Below are positions 19,736 to 30,426 of a stretch of DNA of 64,000 bases, one piece after another. A program made the position numbers and the translations under genes. Each line of letters begins with the position of its first letter. The stretch's first letter is position 1. A model generated the notes under the pieces. It did not search any database, was not told the origin of the DNA, and worked only from the letters and a program-made list of their open reading frames with translations. This DNA is from Acrasis kona (lineage: Eukaryota; Heterolobosea; Eutetramitea; Acrasida; Acrasidae): assembly GCA_026419775.2 (NCBI GenBank), contig JAOPGA020001235.1:1-64000 (forward strand), in the 5' to 3' direction.

Positions 19736-20803
19736 TTATTGTTGTGGTTTGAGTGACTTTCCGTCAATAACGAATCTGTACTTGACATCGGACTTGGATG
19801 TTCTGTCGTAGGCTGTCTCTAGAGTCTCAGGACTTGCTTGAATGACTTCAACGTCGGATGTAATGTCATGCTCAGCACAAAAGTCAATCATCTCTTGTGT
19901 CTCCCTCATGCCTCCAATACCAGACCCAACGACCATCTTGTTTCCATTCAAAAGTGTGAAGGCTGCAAGATCGTATGGCTTTGGTGGTGCACCAACAATG
20001 ATGTAAGATCCGAATGGAGCGAGAACTCTCAAGTACTCTGTCAAGTCGTGTTGTGCGGATACTGTATCAAGTACAAGGTCGAATTCGGCCACGTGCTTGT
20101 TGAAGGCACCCTTCTCCTTTGAGTTGATGAACTTTGTTGCGCCCAACTTCTTTGCGTCGGCCTCCTTTGATGAAGATGTTGAAATGATCGTGACCTCGGC
20201 ACCAAGAGCAGCTGCGAACTTGACACCCATGTGTCCCAAGCCACCAAGACCAACAATGGCAACCTTCTTACCGGGGGTGCATAGGTGCTTGAATCTAAAG
20301 AGTGGGGAGTATGTGGTAATGCCCGCGCATAAAAGTGGAGCAACACCTTCTAGGTTGGTGAACTTGTCGCTGACCTTTACTACAAATCTTTCCTTGCATA
20401 CGATTTGGTTGGAGTATCCACCATAAGTGGGCTCTGAGGATTCTCTCTCATTCGAGTTATATGTGTAAACTGGTGTATCGACGCAAACGTGCTCATCTCC
20501 GCTTTCACAGAACTTGCACTTCTTGCACGAGTCGACCATGCATCCAATACCGGCCAAATCACCTTCCTTGAGCTTGGTTGCCTTTGAACCGACCCGTACT
20601 ACTCTTCCTAGAATTTCGTGACCAGGTACCATTGGGTATTGCGAGTTTCCCCATTCGTTCTTAACTTGATGAATGTCGGAGTGGCAGATTCCAGCGTACA
20701 GGACATCTAGAAGAACATCGTCGTCGTTGAGTTCTCTTCTCTCGAACTCAAATGTTCTGAACTTTGAATCAGGTCCGTCAACAGCGTATCCGAATGTTTT
20801 CAT
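19736..20803 (-). CDS. Zinc alcohol dehydrogenase, CAD/YahK type
   Basis: A 355-residue single-exon medium-chain dehydrogenase. The catalytic zinc ligands are in GICHSDIH and PGHEILG, with a third Cys in the LLCAG segment. The structural zinc site has four cysteines in CKKCKFCESGDEHVC. The cofactor loop is VGLGGLGHMGVKFA, followed by a Ser/Thr/Lys-rich turn (STSSSK), which favours NADP(H). Architecture and motifs match NADP-dependent cinnamyl-alcohol-dehydrogenase-like aldehyde reductases. These reduce a broad range of aldehydes in the cytosol. The physiological substrate is unknown. Confidence 0.92.
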   Translation of the reverse strand: MKTFGYAVDGPDSKFRTFEFERRELNDDDVLLDVLYAGICHSDIHQVKNEWGNSQYPMVPGHEILGRVVRVGSKATKLKEGDLAGIGCMVDSCKKCKFCESGDEHVCVDTPVYTYNSNERESSEPTYGGYSNQIVCKERFVVKVSDKFTNLEGVAPLLCAGITTYSPLFRFKHLCTPGKKVAIVGLGGLGHMGVKFAAALGAEVTIISTSSSKEADAKKLGATKFINSKEKGAFNKHVAEFDLVLDTVSAQHDLTEYLRVLAPFGSYIIVGAPPKPYDLAAFTLLNGNKMVVGSGIGGMRETQEMIDFCAEHDITSDVEVIQASPETLETAYDRTSKSDVKYRFVIDGKSLKPQQ

Positions 20804-21690
20804 TTTGTGTGTTGGTTGAATTCAGCGGGCGAACTCTTTTTTATTGCCGGATAATATTTTTGTAAAGTTAATCTATCTCCGTAGTACGCCCGCGGATTCA
20901 TTACAAGACGGGCATAATGATCCATCAGGTATAGATTTGACTTGCTAAACATCATCACAAAATACTACAACACACGAATTATGGACAAAGAGTAGATTAT
21001 TAGTTCATACAACTGGATGGACAGAACTTCAACAACTTATCACTACATCAACGAATCATCAACAACTCATCACTACAACTTCTATGTTGCATGGAGTTAG
21101 TCTTGATTGCAAGTTGATAATTTGTTCGAATAGAAGACAAAGTAATATGCAGTTGATTAAAGATTGAGTAATTATCAAATAGAGATAGAAAATTATTTGA
21201 GCGACAGAATCAACAAAAAATCAACAAATTAGTTGAAATCATACATACATTGTCTAGGGTAATCAAGGACTTGGAAATAGAAGCACCAATCCTCAACACA
21301 AATAAATAGTTCTTCTGCCTCAATTTCCCAAGATCCTGAATCTTCTCAAGATTCCTTCTAAATTTTAACACCCGTTGTGTACAAACACTTAAGAGTTGTT
21401 GTATATAATATTTGTTTTACCTTCTTTTTCATATCTGCTGTTGCAACTTCGTTCATCCTCACTTTTGGTTCAAAATGTCAGCAGTCAACTTCGTTTCAAA
21501 ATATTTAGACAGAAAGAGATAAAGGGTACGTAGAATCTACTTGCAAAGCTATTAATAACGGGTTATAATTCTTCACTTTGTCTTTGAGTGCGGATCTGTG
21601 GTCTTCTGTGGTAAAATATCCGTTCAAAATTGAAAAATTCGATTGACTGAAAACTGTGTCATTAATGACATCCATGATGTTAATTGACAG
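20804..21690. other. Spacer with a coiled-coil remnant
   Basis: About 890 bases. A short protein-like stretch at roughly 21187-21309 reads RQNQQKINKLVEIIHTLSRV and ends at a TAG, but it has no start and has upstream stops. An ATG at 21476 opens only 15 codons before a stop and could be a first exon of the Fic gene, although the implied intron (about 165 nt) would be far longer than others here. A CAACAACT-rich direct-repeat patch lies at about 21030-21080. Confidence 0.4.
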
Positions 21691-22814
21691 TGCAAAAGCA
21701 AGCTTTCGCTAGTTGCAAAGTACTACCTTACTAATTTTTCAAGAACATTTGCGGAAGGACCACCAAAAAAATATGAATGTTTGTCAGGAACGCGTGAGAC
21801 AAGAAGAACCTTGTTGAATGAGATTTATGGCGTCGCGTTTAAGAATTTTCCGATTGGGTCGAAGGAGCGTTTAGAACTAGCAAAAACTGGTTCCGCTTGG
21901 AGGAATTATTATAAGCCCTTTGACGAAGAGAGATGGTTAGGATGGCAGGAAAAAACAAAAACACTCTTAAATACATCGATGACTCAAAGCACCTTGTCAG
22001 CAGCGAAATGTTTGAAGCTATCAAAACGGCAATCTCCCATCAGTCTGTGTCAATAGAAGGATACAAGCTGCAGATGGGAGACAGTCAAAAGTTGTATGAT
22101 TCTCTAAAAAGCGTCGAGATTGAAAATAAGAGTGTTTTAGAGGTAATTTTAGAGGTAGTGGCCGAAAACTCAGATATAAAGGAGGAGGAGATTATAATGT
22201 TCTGCTCTAATGTTATTGTTCAGGAGGAGTCCCTCAAAATGATAGACAATGATATCACACCAGATTTGGTTAAAAAATTACACGGTATGCTGCTTTTACC
22301 TGAGTCAACAAAACCGAGGACAGGTGTGAATATTACATATTCCGTAAGTTTTATTAGTTTATAATTGTAACTCTTTGTTAGAATGGTGAGGATTTTCTTG
22401 TTCCACCCGGCAACTATCGGCGTATAGTTGTGCTACCTAAAGGAGGTTTTAATACAATCTATCCGTTTCCAGATGAGATTGATGAGAACATGAGACTACT
22501 TTTAGAAGATGTTAATAAAACTGACAGCCCCCTGCACCACATCATAAAAGCACTAAAATTCTATGTCAAATTTTTACACATTCACCCTTTCGAAGATGGC
22601 AACGGTAGGATGGGACGCATTCTATTGGCGTTACTTTTAAACAGACAAGGACTCTTCCCCTGTATTTCAGAAGTTTGATAGGTTAGAGTACATCAATACA
22701 ATTTACTTAGCAGATCAAAACCAACCAGAGGACTTCTTAGACTTGATGGTATCGAACATGGCCGAAAATATTGATCAAATAAGTGGTGATGATGAAATGA
22801 ATATGATCAAATAG
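21691..22814 (+). pseudogene. Fic-domain protein with two frame breaks
   Basis: The reading frame encodes a Fic (AMP-transferase-type) protein. The inhibitory helix motif (S/T)xxxE(G/N) is present as SVSIEG at ~22044-22061. The catalytic motif HPFEDGNGRMGR at ~22582-22617 keeps the His and the loop needed for nucleotide transfer. A 38-nt intron (22344-22381) separates them. Two breaks disturb the frame: one at the A6 run 21950-21955 (one A too few), and one near 22671, where the frame ends GTT-TGA although coding continues one base later as KFDRLEYINTIYLADQNQPE to a TAG at 22812-22814. The start is not defined. It is either a pseudogene or an intact class II Fic gene with sequencing indels. 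Fic enzymes AMPylate proteins such as chaperones and GTPases. Confidence 0.7.
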
Positions 22815-22938
22815 AGCGGTTTGTGCACTTGAATAAAAATGTGAAACGTTCACGAATTCAACACGTTATTTTAACTTTAAATTCATTTGTTTTTATTTAT
22901 ATGTTACAATTGTCGGCATGGTGACCTTTTTTAGTGTT

Positions 22939-23145
22939 TCATGTGTTGTACATGTAAGCCTCCTCGGGTTGGTTCCATGAATTGACTCCCACTTCATAGT
23001 AAATTATGTCTCCAAATACTGTTGGTTTGATGGACTTGAATGCTGAATCCTTCTTTATTGTCTTTGTCTGTTTGATGGTCTGTGTCTTTTGGGCTTGGGT
23101 AGCGATGGTTGCGAAAGACTTTGCTGGTGTTGCGTAGTGTACCAT
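22939..23145 (-). CDS. Small Lys/Thr-rich protein
   Basis: A 68-residue open frame with an N-terminus free of acidic residues (MVHYATPAKSFATIATQAQK), then a Thr/Lys-rich segment, and an aromatic C-terminal half (TVFGDIIYYEVGVNSW). The N-terminus could be a mitochondrial presequence. No known domain. The AT-rich flanks and clean coding composition support it. Confidence 0.55.
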   Translation of the reverse strand: MVHYATPAKSFATIATQAQKTQTIKQTKTIKKDSAFKSIKPTVFGDIIYYEVGVNSWNQPEEAYMYNT

Positions 23146-23425
23146 GTTGTATGTTTGTGTTTTTGTTTGATTTGAAATTCCGGAATGGAATTTTTCAATT
23201 TAAAGGTGGAGGCTCTTGAAGTTCAACACATGCATTGAAATGTTGAACTAATTTTGTAACGAACTTCAAGCTTTGAACAGAAATTCAACGTATTTATTAA
23301 TCTCTGAGGTTGGAGGTGATTGTATGAAACAGAACTATCCATCACTCAAAAACATGAATCGAAGGTATTAACATCAAACAATTTCAACAATCAGTTTTTT
23401 TATTGTATATGACATTTTTGAGCAT

Positions 23426-24122
23426 TTACCATCTTATGACCTGTGATGAGTGAACTTCAGTGACACCTGTTTCCTCAATTATACTTTTTACGTTATTCAT
23501 CCTTACACCACCACCTGCCAAAATGATAATTCTCTGCTTTGAGTGTTCAACAAGAGTCTTCAGTGTGGGAAGGTGGTCCACAACTTTTCCGCTCAAACCT
23601 TTACCAGAACATCCACTCGTCAATACCCGCTCAACTTTCATTTCTATGAGATCATCGAGTGATTGAATGGGATCATTTAAAAGGTCAAAGGCTTTGTGGA
23701 AAGTAACAGAAAAGGGTCTGCTTGATTCAATCAGTGATTTTGTGTGTTCTTGATGAATCGTTACTTCATTATCTTGTTGCTTTAGGCATCCAATGACAAA
23801 TCCACTCAAACGATTTCCAAACAAACTTTTAAATTCTTCAATTGATTTCTGCATGGACTCTACTTCTGCATCTGTATAAAAGAAGTCACCAGCCCTACAT
23901 CTAATCATTACGTTTATGGCAACGTTTTTAGTCTCATCCACAACACTTCTTAAAAGTATAATAGAAGGAGTTAGTCCTTCCTTCTCCAGCTCTGAACATA
24001 CTTCGAGTCGGGTCACAACAAAAATCAATTCACTCCAAAAACTCAATCATACCTCCATTCTCGTCGGCATTGCGTGCCCCGTTGATGCTATCAATACATA
24101 CTTCTAAAACATCGCACACCAT
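23426..24122 (-). CDS. CUTC: CutC-family protein, intron with unusual acceptor
   Basis: Exon 1 (24053-24122) encodes MVCDVLEVCIDSINGARNAD. Exon 2 (23426-24015) continues with TRLEVCSELEKEGLTPS, giving ~219 residues. This matches the CutC start, in which LEVC, the Ala-rich helix, RIELCS and GGLTPS follow each other. Later conserved parts are NVMIRCRAGDF, GFVIGCL, VTFHKAFD, VLTSGCSGKG and IILAGGGV. CutC is a TIM-barrel protein linked to copper handling; its exact activity is unsettled. The intron needed (24016-24052, 37 nt) starts GTATGA but ends TTG rather than AG. This may be a single-base change or a sequencing error. Confidence 0.85.
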
Positions 24123-24179
24123 ACTTTTACAACGTAAAACAAAACAACAGAAACAAGTTGAATGTATTAAACTTTATAA

Positions 24180-25358
24180 CTATATTATTTGCACTGCAGT
24201 ATCCTTCCAAAATTTAAACGCAATATTCATAGAGTCTGAAGACTTTAATCCAATCTTGTACGCCTGATCTCTCATTAAAGCTTTCGTCCAAGAATCTGTC
24301 ATCTCCCACTCTTTTATGAGATCAAAAACTCTGTTATGGTATTTGTGTGCTTGTTTCCTTGCATGTAAAAATCTTGATTTGGCATCTTCGAAAGACTTCT
24401 CTTCGCACATAAACTTTCCCAGCAAATATGCATCTGTAATACTTTGATCTGCTCCAATTCCAACACAAGACGCATTAGATATCTGTGGTAAACAAACCGC
24501 GTTGGCGGTAGTTGTACCGATAGAGGGACTTGGTTGAGACAGATGGAAGCAATTAATATGAGAAATGTTATTCATAACTCTATCAATAACCTCATCTTGT
24601 ATCCCATTCAAGAGGCCCAAAACATGTTGTTTGTGTTTTTGTAAATCATCGTGAAGAGACAACCTTTTAGATGAGAAGACAACATAAAACAGAACTTTAT
24701 TAGGGTGGATAGATGGACATAAACAAATAATGGAATTTGCACCAATCTTTCTTATGATTTTATCGCCAATAACTGATCTATCAACATTGGATTCGCCATA
24801 GTAGGCACACAAATCACTTTGTGCTTCGGGAATGCCAAATGCAATCTTATGAAATGTTTTATTTTCACAACCAATAACAATATCAGATTTCATCTCACTT
24901 CCATCATCGAATCCCGTTAGCATGGATCCATCAGAACGGCTAGTGAGTGATTCGAAATTTTTATTGAAATGGATGATGGAATCAGGTATGCTCTTAGATA
25001 AAGTATTATACAGTAGATTCCTATCTGTGATGCTAACTAAGAAGGGAAATTTTGATATGCTTTTAAATTCTGCACTCTCATTCATGTGATCAATTGATGT
25101 GCAACCTAAATGTTTGTTTTTCGAATAAAGATCTATACCCCTGATAGGATGCACTATGTCTTTCATTGCCTCACCAAAACCCATTTTGTCTAGGGCAATG
25201 GTTGAGGAAAGCAAAACACAATCTAGATCTGCTTTTAATGATAGGGTATTTGAAGAATCAAATAGTTTCACATCAAACTTACCTGATTTTGAGAGATATC
25301 TAGCGAGCGTAAGTCCGGATAACCCTGCCCCAACAATATTCACCGATTTCATGGTCAA
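24180..25358 (-). CDS. FAD-dependent monooxygenase (PHBH fold)
   Basis: A 392-residue single-exon protein. The N-terminal dinucleotide-binding motif is VNIVGAGLSGLTLARYL. Further family features are the TDRNLLYNTL helix (an RxxL motif) and DIVIGCENK, a diverged form of the DG/GADG motif. The C-terminal flavin motif normally reading GDAAH is weak here (GIGADQSITDAYLLGKF). This divergence suggests an altered or reduced hydroxylase activity. These enzymes hydroxylate aromatic or polycyclic substrates with NAD(P)H and oxygen. The substrate is unknown. The start could be Met1 (25358) or Met3 (25352). Confidence 0.78.
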   Translation of the reverse strand: MTMKSVNIVGAGLSGLTLARYLSKSGKFDVKLFDSSNTLSLKADLDCVLLSSTIALDKMGFGEAMKDIVHPIRGIDLYSKNKHLGCTSIDHMNESAEFKSISKFPFLVSITDRNLLYNTLSKSIPDSIIHFNKNFESLTSRSDGSMLTGFDDGSEMKSDIVIGCENKTFHKIAFGIPEAQSDLCAYYGESNVDRSVIGDKIIRKIGANSIICLCPSIHPNKVLFYVVFSSKRLSLHDDLQKHKQHVLGLLNGIQDEVIDRVMNNISHINCFHLSQPSPSIGTTTANAVCLPQISNASCVGIGADQSITDAYLLGKFMCEEKSFEDAKSRFLHARKQAHKYHNRVFDLIKEWEMTDSWTKALMRDQAYKIGLKSSDSMNIAFKFWKDTAVQII

Positions 25359-25395
25359 CGAATATTACAATAAAAAATAACTTTTACAATTTATT

Positions 25396-27543
25396 TTAAC
25401 CTCCTTTGGGTTTTTGTATGAATCTCAAAGCAACATAACTCAAGAACTTCAGAACAATCGTGATGAATAGAAGAATTCCTACGTCTATCCAGATGTTGCT
25501 ATATGGTTTGGTCATTCCTAGATTAGCAATAACTGCATCTCCTGTAGCATAATAACATGGCTGGGGTGGTGCTGGACAATTGAACTCTGCACCTTGGAAC
25601 TCATTAAGAATTAACGCTTCATATCCATAATGGAAGAAGGACAAAAAGTAGATCCAGATAAACCACGGCGGAATGCTATTTACATTTAGATACAAACCTC
25701 CAAACAACATGAGCATGGTAATCAATAAAGGTGCAACAGCCATTGCAAATTCAGCACTAGGTGCAAACGTACCAATAAACATTCCCATACTTTGAGCTGT
25801 GATGGAGATTACAACATTCAAAAAGATGAAAATGAAGAAGCGGTCAACCCCAGGATTAAGACCAATCATCCAATACGTTATGCAGCAGTTCAGTATGGGA
25901 AAGAAGATGGCATTCGGAAGTTCTGCTATACTCTTTGATAAAAAGTAACTACTGACACGATAACTCTTACTTCCTCTCTCCCTCAAGAACACTTTCTTGT
26001 CTCCATTCAAAAACACAATCAAGGCGGTAAACATGTTGCTCATACTTTGATTTAACAAGAAGAAGAAAATGACAGCAATACGATTTTGAACATTAGTCTG
26101 ATCCCTGCCTAATTGCAAGTAAATCAAACCTACTAAAAGACTCATTAAAATAGTTTGGAATAATTTTGCAAATGTTAACATTTTGTCTCTCATGATACTA
26201 ACAAAACTTCTTACAAACAACACACTAAATTGAGTGACCCAACTGCTCTTGTATCGGCTGAACTTTCCCAACTTTAAATCCAAACCTTCATAAATGGCGG
26301 GACTTTGGTAGTGATCTTGATAATTGGTTTGGTAATGATCCAGAATGAACTTTATTCTTTCAGAGTCCTTCTTTCTTTGTTCGGCTTGTGTTCCCTCCGT
26401 AATGAGATCGATAAAGTAATCGGCTGGATTGTACAGGTCAGGACATGGTAATTTTAATTTTTCAAAAATATGACTTTGAGTCTTTTGCGTTTCCCATGTA
26501 AGCAACCTTTCCTTTGGCTAAAAGTAATAGTCCGTCGAATAATGTGAAGATGTCACTGCGAGGTTGATGGATGGTCAAGATGACCGTGCGCCCTCCCTGA
26601 GCAATCCTACAGATGGTTTCCATGACGTTTAGTGCAGTTTTGGCGTCAAGACCTGATGTGGGTTCGTCCAAAAACAAGACACTGGGTTCCGTTAAGAGTT
26701 CAATTGCGATCGCCAAACGCTTCCTCTCTCCTCCTGAAATTCCTTTAATGAGACCTGGGACGCCAACAATTGTGTCGGCTGCGTTCGTAAGTCCAAGTTC
26801 GTCCAAAGTGTCTTCTATGAGTTCAAGTTTTTCTTTGATGGGTATGTCGCTTGATAGACGTAGGAGCGCTGCGTAACGGAGAGTTTCCCTAACGGTCAAG
26901 TTTCCCATCATGACGTCATCTTGTTGTACGAATGCTGACAGCGACCTGAAAGACTTGGATATAGCCTCACCATTGCAATACATTTCTCCTGATGATTGCT
27001 TTACTCTTTGCGCTAAAATGTTCAAAAGGGACGTCTTTGTTTGTTAAAATAAAATGGTAATCTCCGTCATACCTTTCCTGCTCCAGAAGGACCCATAATG
27101 GCCAAAACATGACCTGGTGCTACGTAACCGCTCATAGGATGTAAAATGGTACGAGTACTTTTACTGAACATTTTATGCTTGAATTTTTGTACAGGACTGA
27201 GTTCGGGAGGTGGTGGACCTGCAGGCACTTTAACTTTGAATGATAGATCCCTCCATTCCAACATGATTGGTGGCCTTCTCCTTGCTTTCGCCCTTTTTGA
27301 AGCTTTTTTGTCCAATTTACCGTTAATCTCAATGGTATCCATGATCTCCATAGGGGACTCTTTTGTTAATTCTGGTTGTGTCTCTAGAGGGCTGTCAACT
27401 TGCGCGCTTTCTTCATGGTCTTCCTCCTCTACAGGAGATTGTGGTTTCTCTTGTTGTGCGTCTGCAGTAGTATCTACATCTAACATAAAAGTAAGGCCCA
27501 CTGGAGGGTGTTGCTGCAAGATATTGATGTCGTCGAGCTCCAT
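25396..27543 (-). CDS. ABCG-family half-transporter with one-base frame break
   Basis: Exon 1 (27073-27543) and exon 2 (25396-27034) are split by a 38-nt intron inside the Walker A motif (GPSGAGK / TSLLNIL). The protein is ~702 residues once one extra base is discounted. The order is an acidic N-terminal extension of ~100 residues, the nucleotide-binding domain (Q-loop FVQQDDV, signature ISGGERKR, Walker B VLFLDEPTSGLD, switch HQPRSD), and six transmembrane helices at the C-terminus. This is the white/ABCG layout. At the T5 run (26464-26468) the frame ends SKSYF-stop, yet the conserved EKLKLPCP and NPADYF resume one base on. An assembly insertion is likely. It functions as a dimeric lipid or small-molecule exporter. 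Confidence 0.88.
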
Positions 27544-28657
27544 CCCTGATTCACCTATTCACTCGTTTTAACAATAATTGTTATTGCTTTTGAGGAATAA
27601 AAAAGGACACATTCGAGTTCATTGTCGGCTTATGTCGGGTTGTCTTACAATCAACCTTAACACTAACAACACATTTACCAATCACTCTTTTTATCTATTG
27701 TTTGAGAGGTAGAAATGCTTTGGTTCAATTCTAATCGTTGCTGGCAGCTATTTCATCTAACTCAAACAGGGACAGTTGACGGTTGACTGGGTTCAACCTA
27801 ACCTTTTATTGTTTTGAAAACACAGCATGAGTAGCTTATAGGACGCACAGATTGGCGCAGTTTACAATTCAATAGTCCTATGAGTAAAGTCTAAGTCCAG
27901 TTAGCTAGCGTTGACATGAAAGAAAAGCATATCCTATAGTCACAGAAGTAGTAAAGATTGGAGAGAACAAGGTGCAAAACTTTAAATACTTAGAATAGCG
28001 AAAGTTTTAATAATAAACCTCAAATAATTTATGATCAACTCCTTAAACTTGTGCTTGCAATAGCTATAGTGCATGTCCTGTAACGGTAGTCTTTGATAAG
28101 GTTGAAGTTCGACGTAGATGAAAGAACTAATAGCGATAAGGAAGATTCTGTTCGTACAAACAAATACAAGATTGATAAAATTTATGTGACACCCTCCCCC
28201 CGTGAAAACACATCCTTTTTCATATTTCAACTTTTATGTGCACGAGGAGTTGGATTTCAAACAAATTACAGCATCATTCATCTCAAAGGAATACACCACA
28301 CGCATAGATGGTTGTCGGAAAATCAAAGACACAGCATTTGACTAGGTATATATAGTTAATATGCGTTGGTGGCATCAAATCATTGCTGATGAATCATTCG
28401 TTCATCTAAAAGGCATACTCTTGACGTGAGTTATTGCGAACAATTCACCATGATGAAATACTTGTACACCTCAAAGGATATCAATGGTTGCCATCTAATA
28501 ATCAGCAATGAAGCGCTTAATTAGCTCACAGGAACAGTCTACGGACGATGATGTCTAAATTAAAGTGTTGTTTTTACAATGTTTATACAGTCTTTTACTA
28601 ATCAATGTTTTTATGATGAACATGAAATTGTTGTAGAAATTACAAATGAAGTAACTC
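27544..28657. other. Spacer with weak repeat-like remnants
   Basis: About 1.1 kb with no supported gene. Around 28260-28540 there are imperfect repeats of sequence such as TTCATCTCAAAGG and CATCTAAAAGGC, which may be remnants of a repeat protein. Overlapping small frames at about 27982-28341 on both strands have poor composition. Confidence 0.5.
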
Positions 28658-30156
28658 TCAAACTTTTTTATTATAAGTAAAGCAGTTTGCTTCGACTATA
28701 CTTCCTGTCATCTGTGGATCTCCAAATGGACATTGATGTGGTGTGAATTTTTCTTGATCTTTATCCTTAAAGTGACGTAACCAAAATGCTCTGTCGTAGG
28801 ACTTTAACAGAATCAGGTCGTCCTGTCCCGCTGGATCCATATCAAAATAGCAAGGATCCTTTCTATTTATTAATTTTACAAAGTCATCCAACTCTTTGTG
28901 AGTGTTGAACTTTTTATCTTCTTGATCCTCAATCCCTAAAGTATGTTTCATTGACTCAGTTAGAGGATAGCTCATGTCACAAACCCCTTTAGTCCGCAAC
29001 TGGTCCAAATAACTTTTTAGTGCTCCATCAAAGTTGATGTCAATGTTCAACGCTTTGCAAATGTCATCAACAAATCTTTGACAATTGTTTGTTTGGCGGG
29101 AGTAACTATAATTAGCATTCCAATCACAGATCACATCAGATATTTTGTCGATGGCTTCACTGACTTGTGGCCCTTTAAAATATTTATTCACATCAGCAGC
29201 AATGACGGCTGCGCCAGAGTAACATTTTCTGGGAACAATAAGACAAGAGTCGTTCCATTCGAGATACCAAGGACCTACAATTAACGCGGAATGAAATAAA
29301 CCATATTGAAGACCTGTAGTGTTTGTCAAAAATGTGTCCATGATGGGAGAAAGAATTTTCCGGAAGGTTCGATGACGAGCACTTCCATCTAACTCAACTA
29401 TCACTAACTTTATTTTTAAAAATTCTTCCTTCTTAATCATGCTTAAAGGATTAGAAGATGCTATGGAATCCGAAATGGCAGTCTCTCGAACGAGCCTTAT
29501 GATGTCGTTTTTGTCTTCGTCGTCATAACTTTCTTGTTCTTCCTCTGGAATGGAAATGTCAATGCTGTTACTATTTGATTTTATTAATATATTTGATCCG
29601 CTATTTGTATTTTCTGTTGTCTCTAGGAGGGTTTCCATTGTTTGTCTCGTCGCGACAAAGTTAGCATTTAGGTACGTCTCCAACAAGTTATTTTTAATGA
29701 CCAAATTCTTTGCCCTTGATTGTTTCTCTTGTAATGTAGCAGACTTAAAGCCCTTTATTTTCTCCAACTTTTTGACGCAGAGCGCGATTAGTTTTTGTGT
29801 GTCTTGTTCTTTTTGTGGTGAGGGGATGTATTCTGGGGTGCACTGAACGTCTGACGTTGGTGGCGTCTCGGCCAGTTCTTTAAGCTGTCGTATTAGGTCC
29901 AGCATGGCAGCTGACGACTTTGGATTGAGACCGAGAATTCTCAACTTATTTTCAGTGAGGGTGATGAGCATTTCACCATCAACACCTTGGTTTAAAAACG
30001 TTTCTATTCACAGTTAGTACCTACTAAAAAATCAAAAGTACTCTTTGAGTCAGAAAAACCATTATCCACCAACCATCTTGAAACATCGTTCGTACTCCAA
30101 TTCCTTACGTTATCATCCAGTGGTTCCTGCTCACCAACACTGTTTAGGTTGCCCAT
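28658..30156 (-). CDS. SAM domain plus papain-fold-like protein, N-myristoylation site
   Basis: Two exons (30021-30156 and 28658-29985) across a 35-nt intron give 487 residues. The join completes a SAM domain at ~15-80: NWSTNDVSRWLVDNGFSD, then VDGEMLITLTENKLRILGL. The N-terminus MGNLNS fits an N-myristoylation signal. After a helical linker, residues ~230-335 resemble a permuted papain fold (LRAT/NlpC-P60 type). A candidate His is in LFHSALIVGPWYLEW and a candidate Cys in QTNNCQRFVDDICKAL. This would be a membrane-attached adaptor with a hydrolase or acyltransferase-like domain. The SAM call is firm. The papain-fold call rests on the spacing of His and Asn-Cys and needs structure prediction. 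Confidence 0.72.
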
Positions 30157-30426
30157 TCCATTGAAGATTCTTGCGAGGAATTCAACGAAGTCAATTGTGC
30201 AATTATTTCTTTGGCTCGGACATTCGGTCAAATAAAATTGATAGCATGACCACACCACCAGGACAGAATCTCCGAGACTTGATTGTAACTGGTATGTTCA
30301 CACAATTATCTTGCCAATTCACAACCACTACGGTGACTATACTAGTAATAAAACTAGAGGATATAATACATCAAGAGAACAACTTTTAGCAACAAGATTT
30401 AAAACATTTTGAATCAAAACTACATT

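Noticed and set aside
27982-28341. Overlapping small frames on both strands
   Set aside because: Compos­ition is irregular, starts have no support and both strands are open by chance in an AT-rich spacer.
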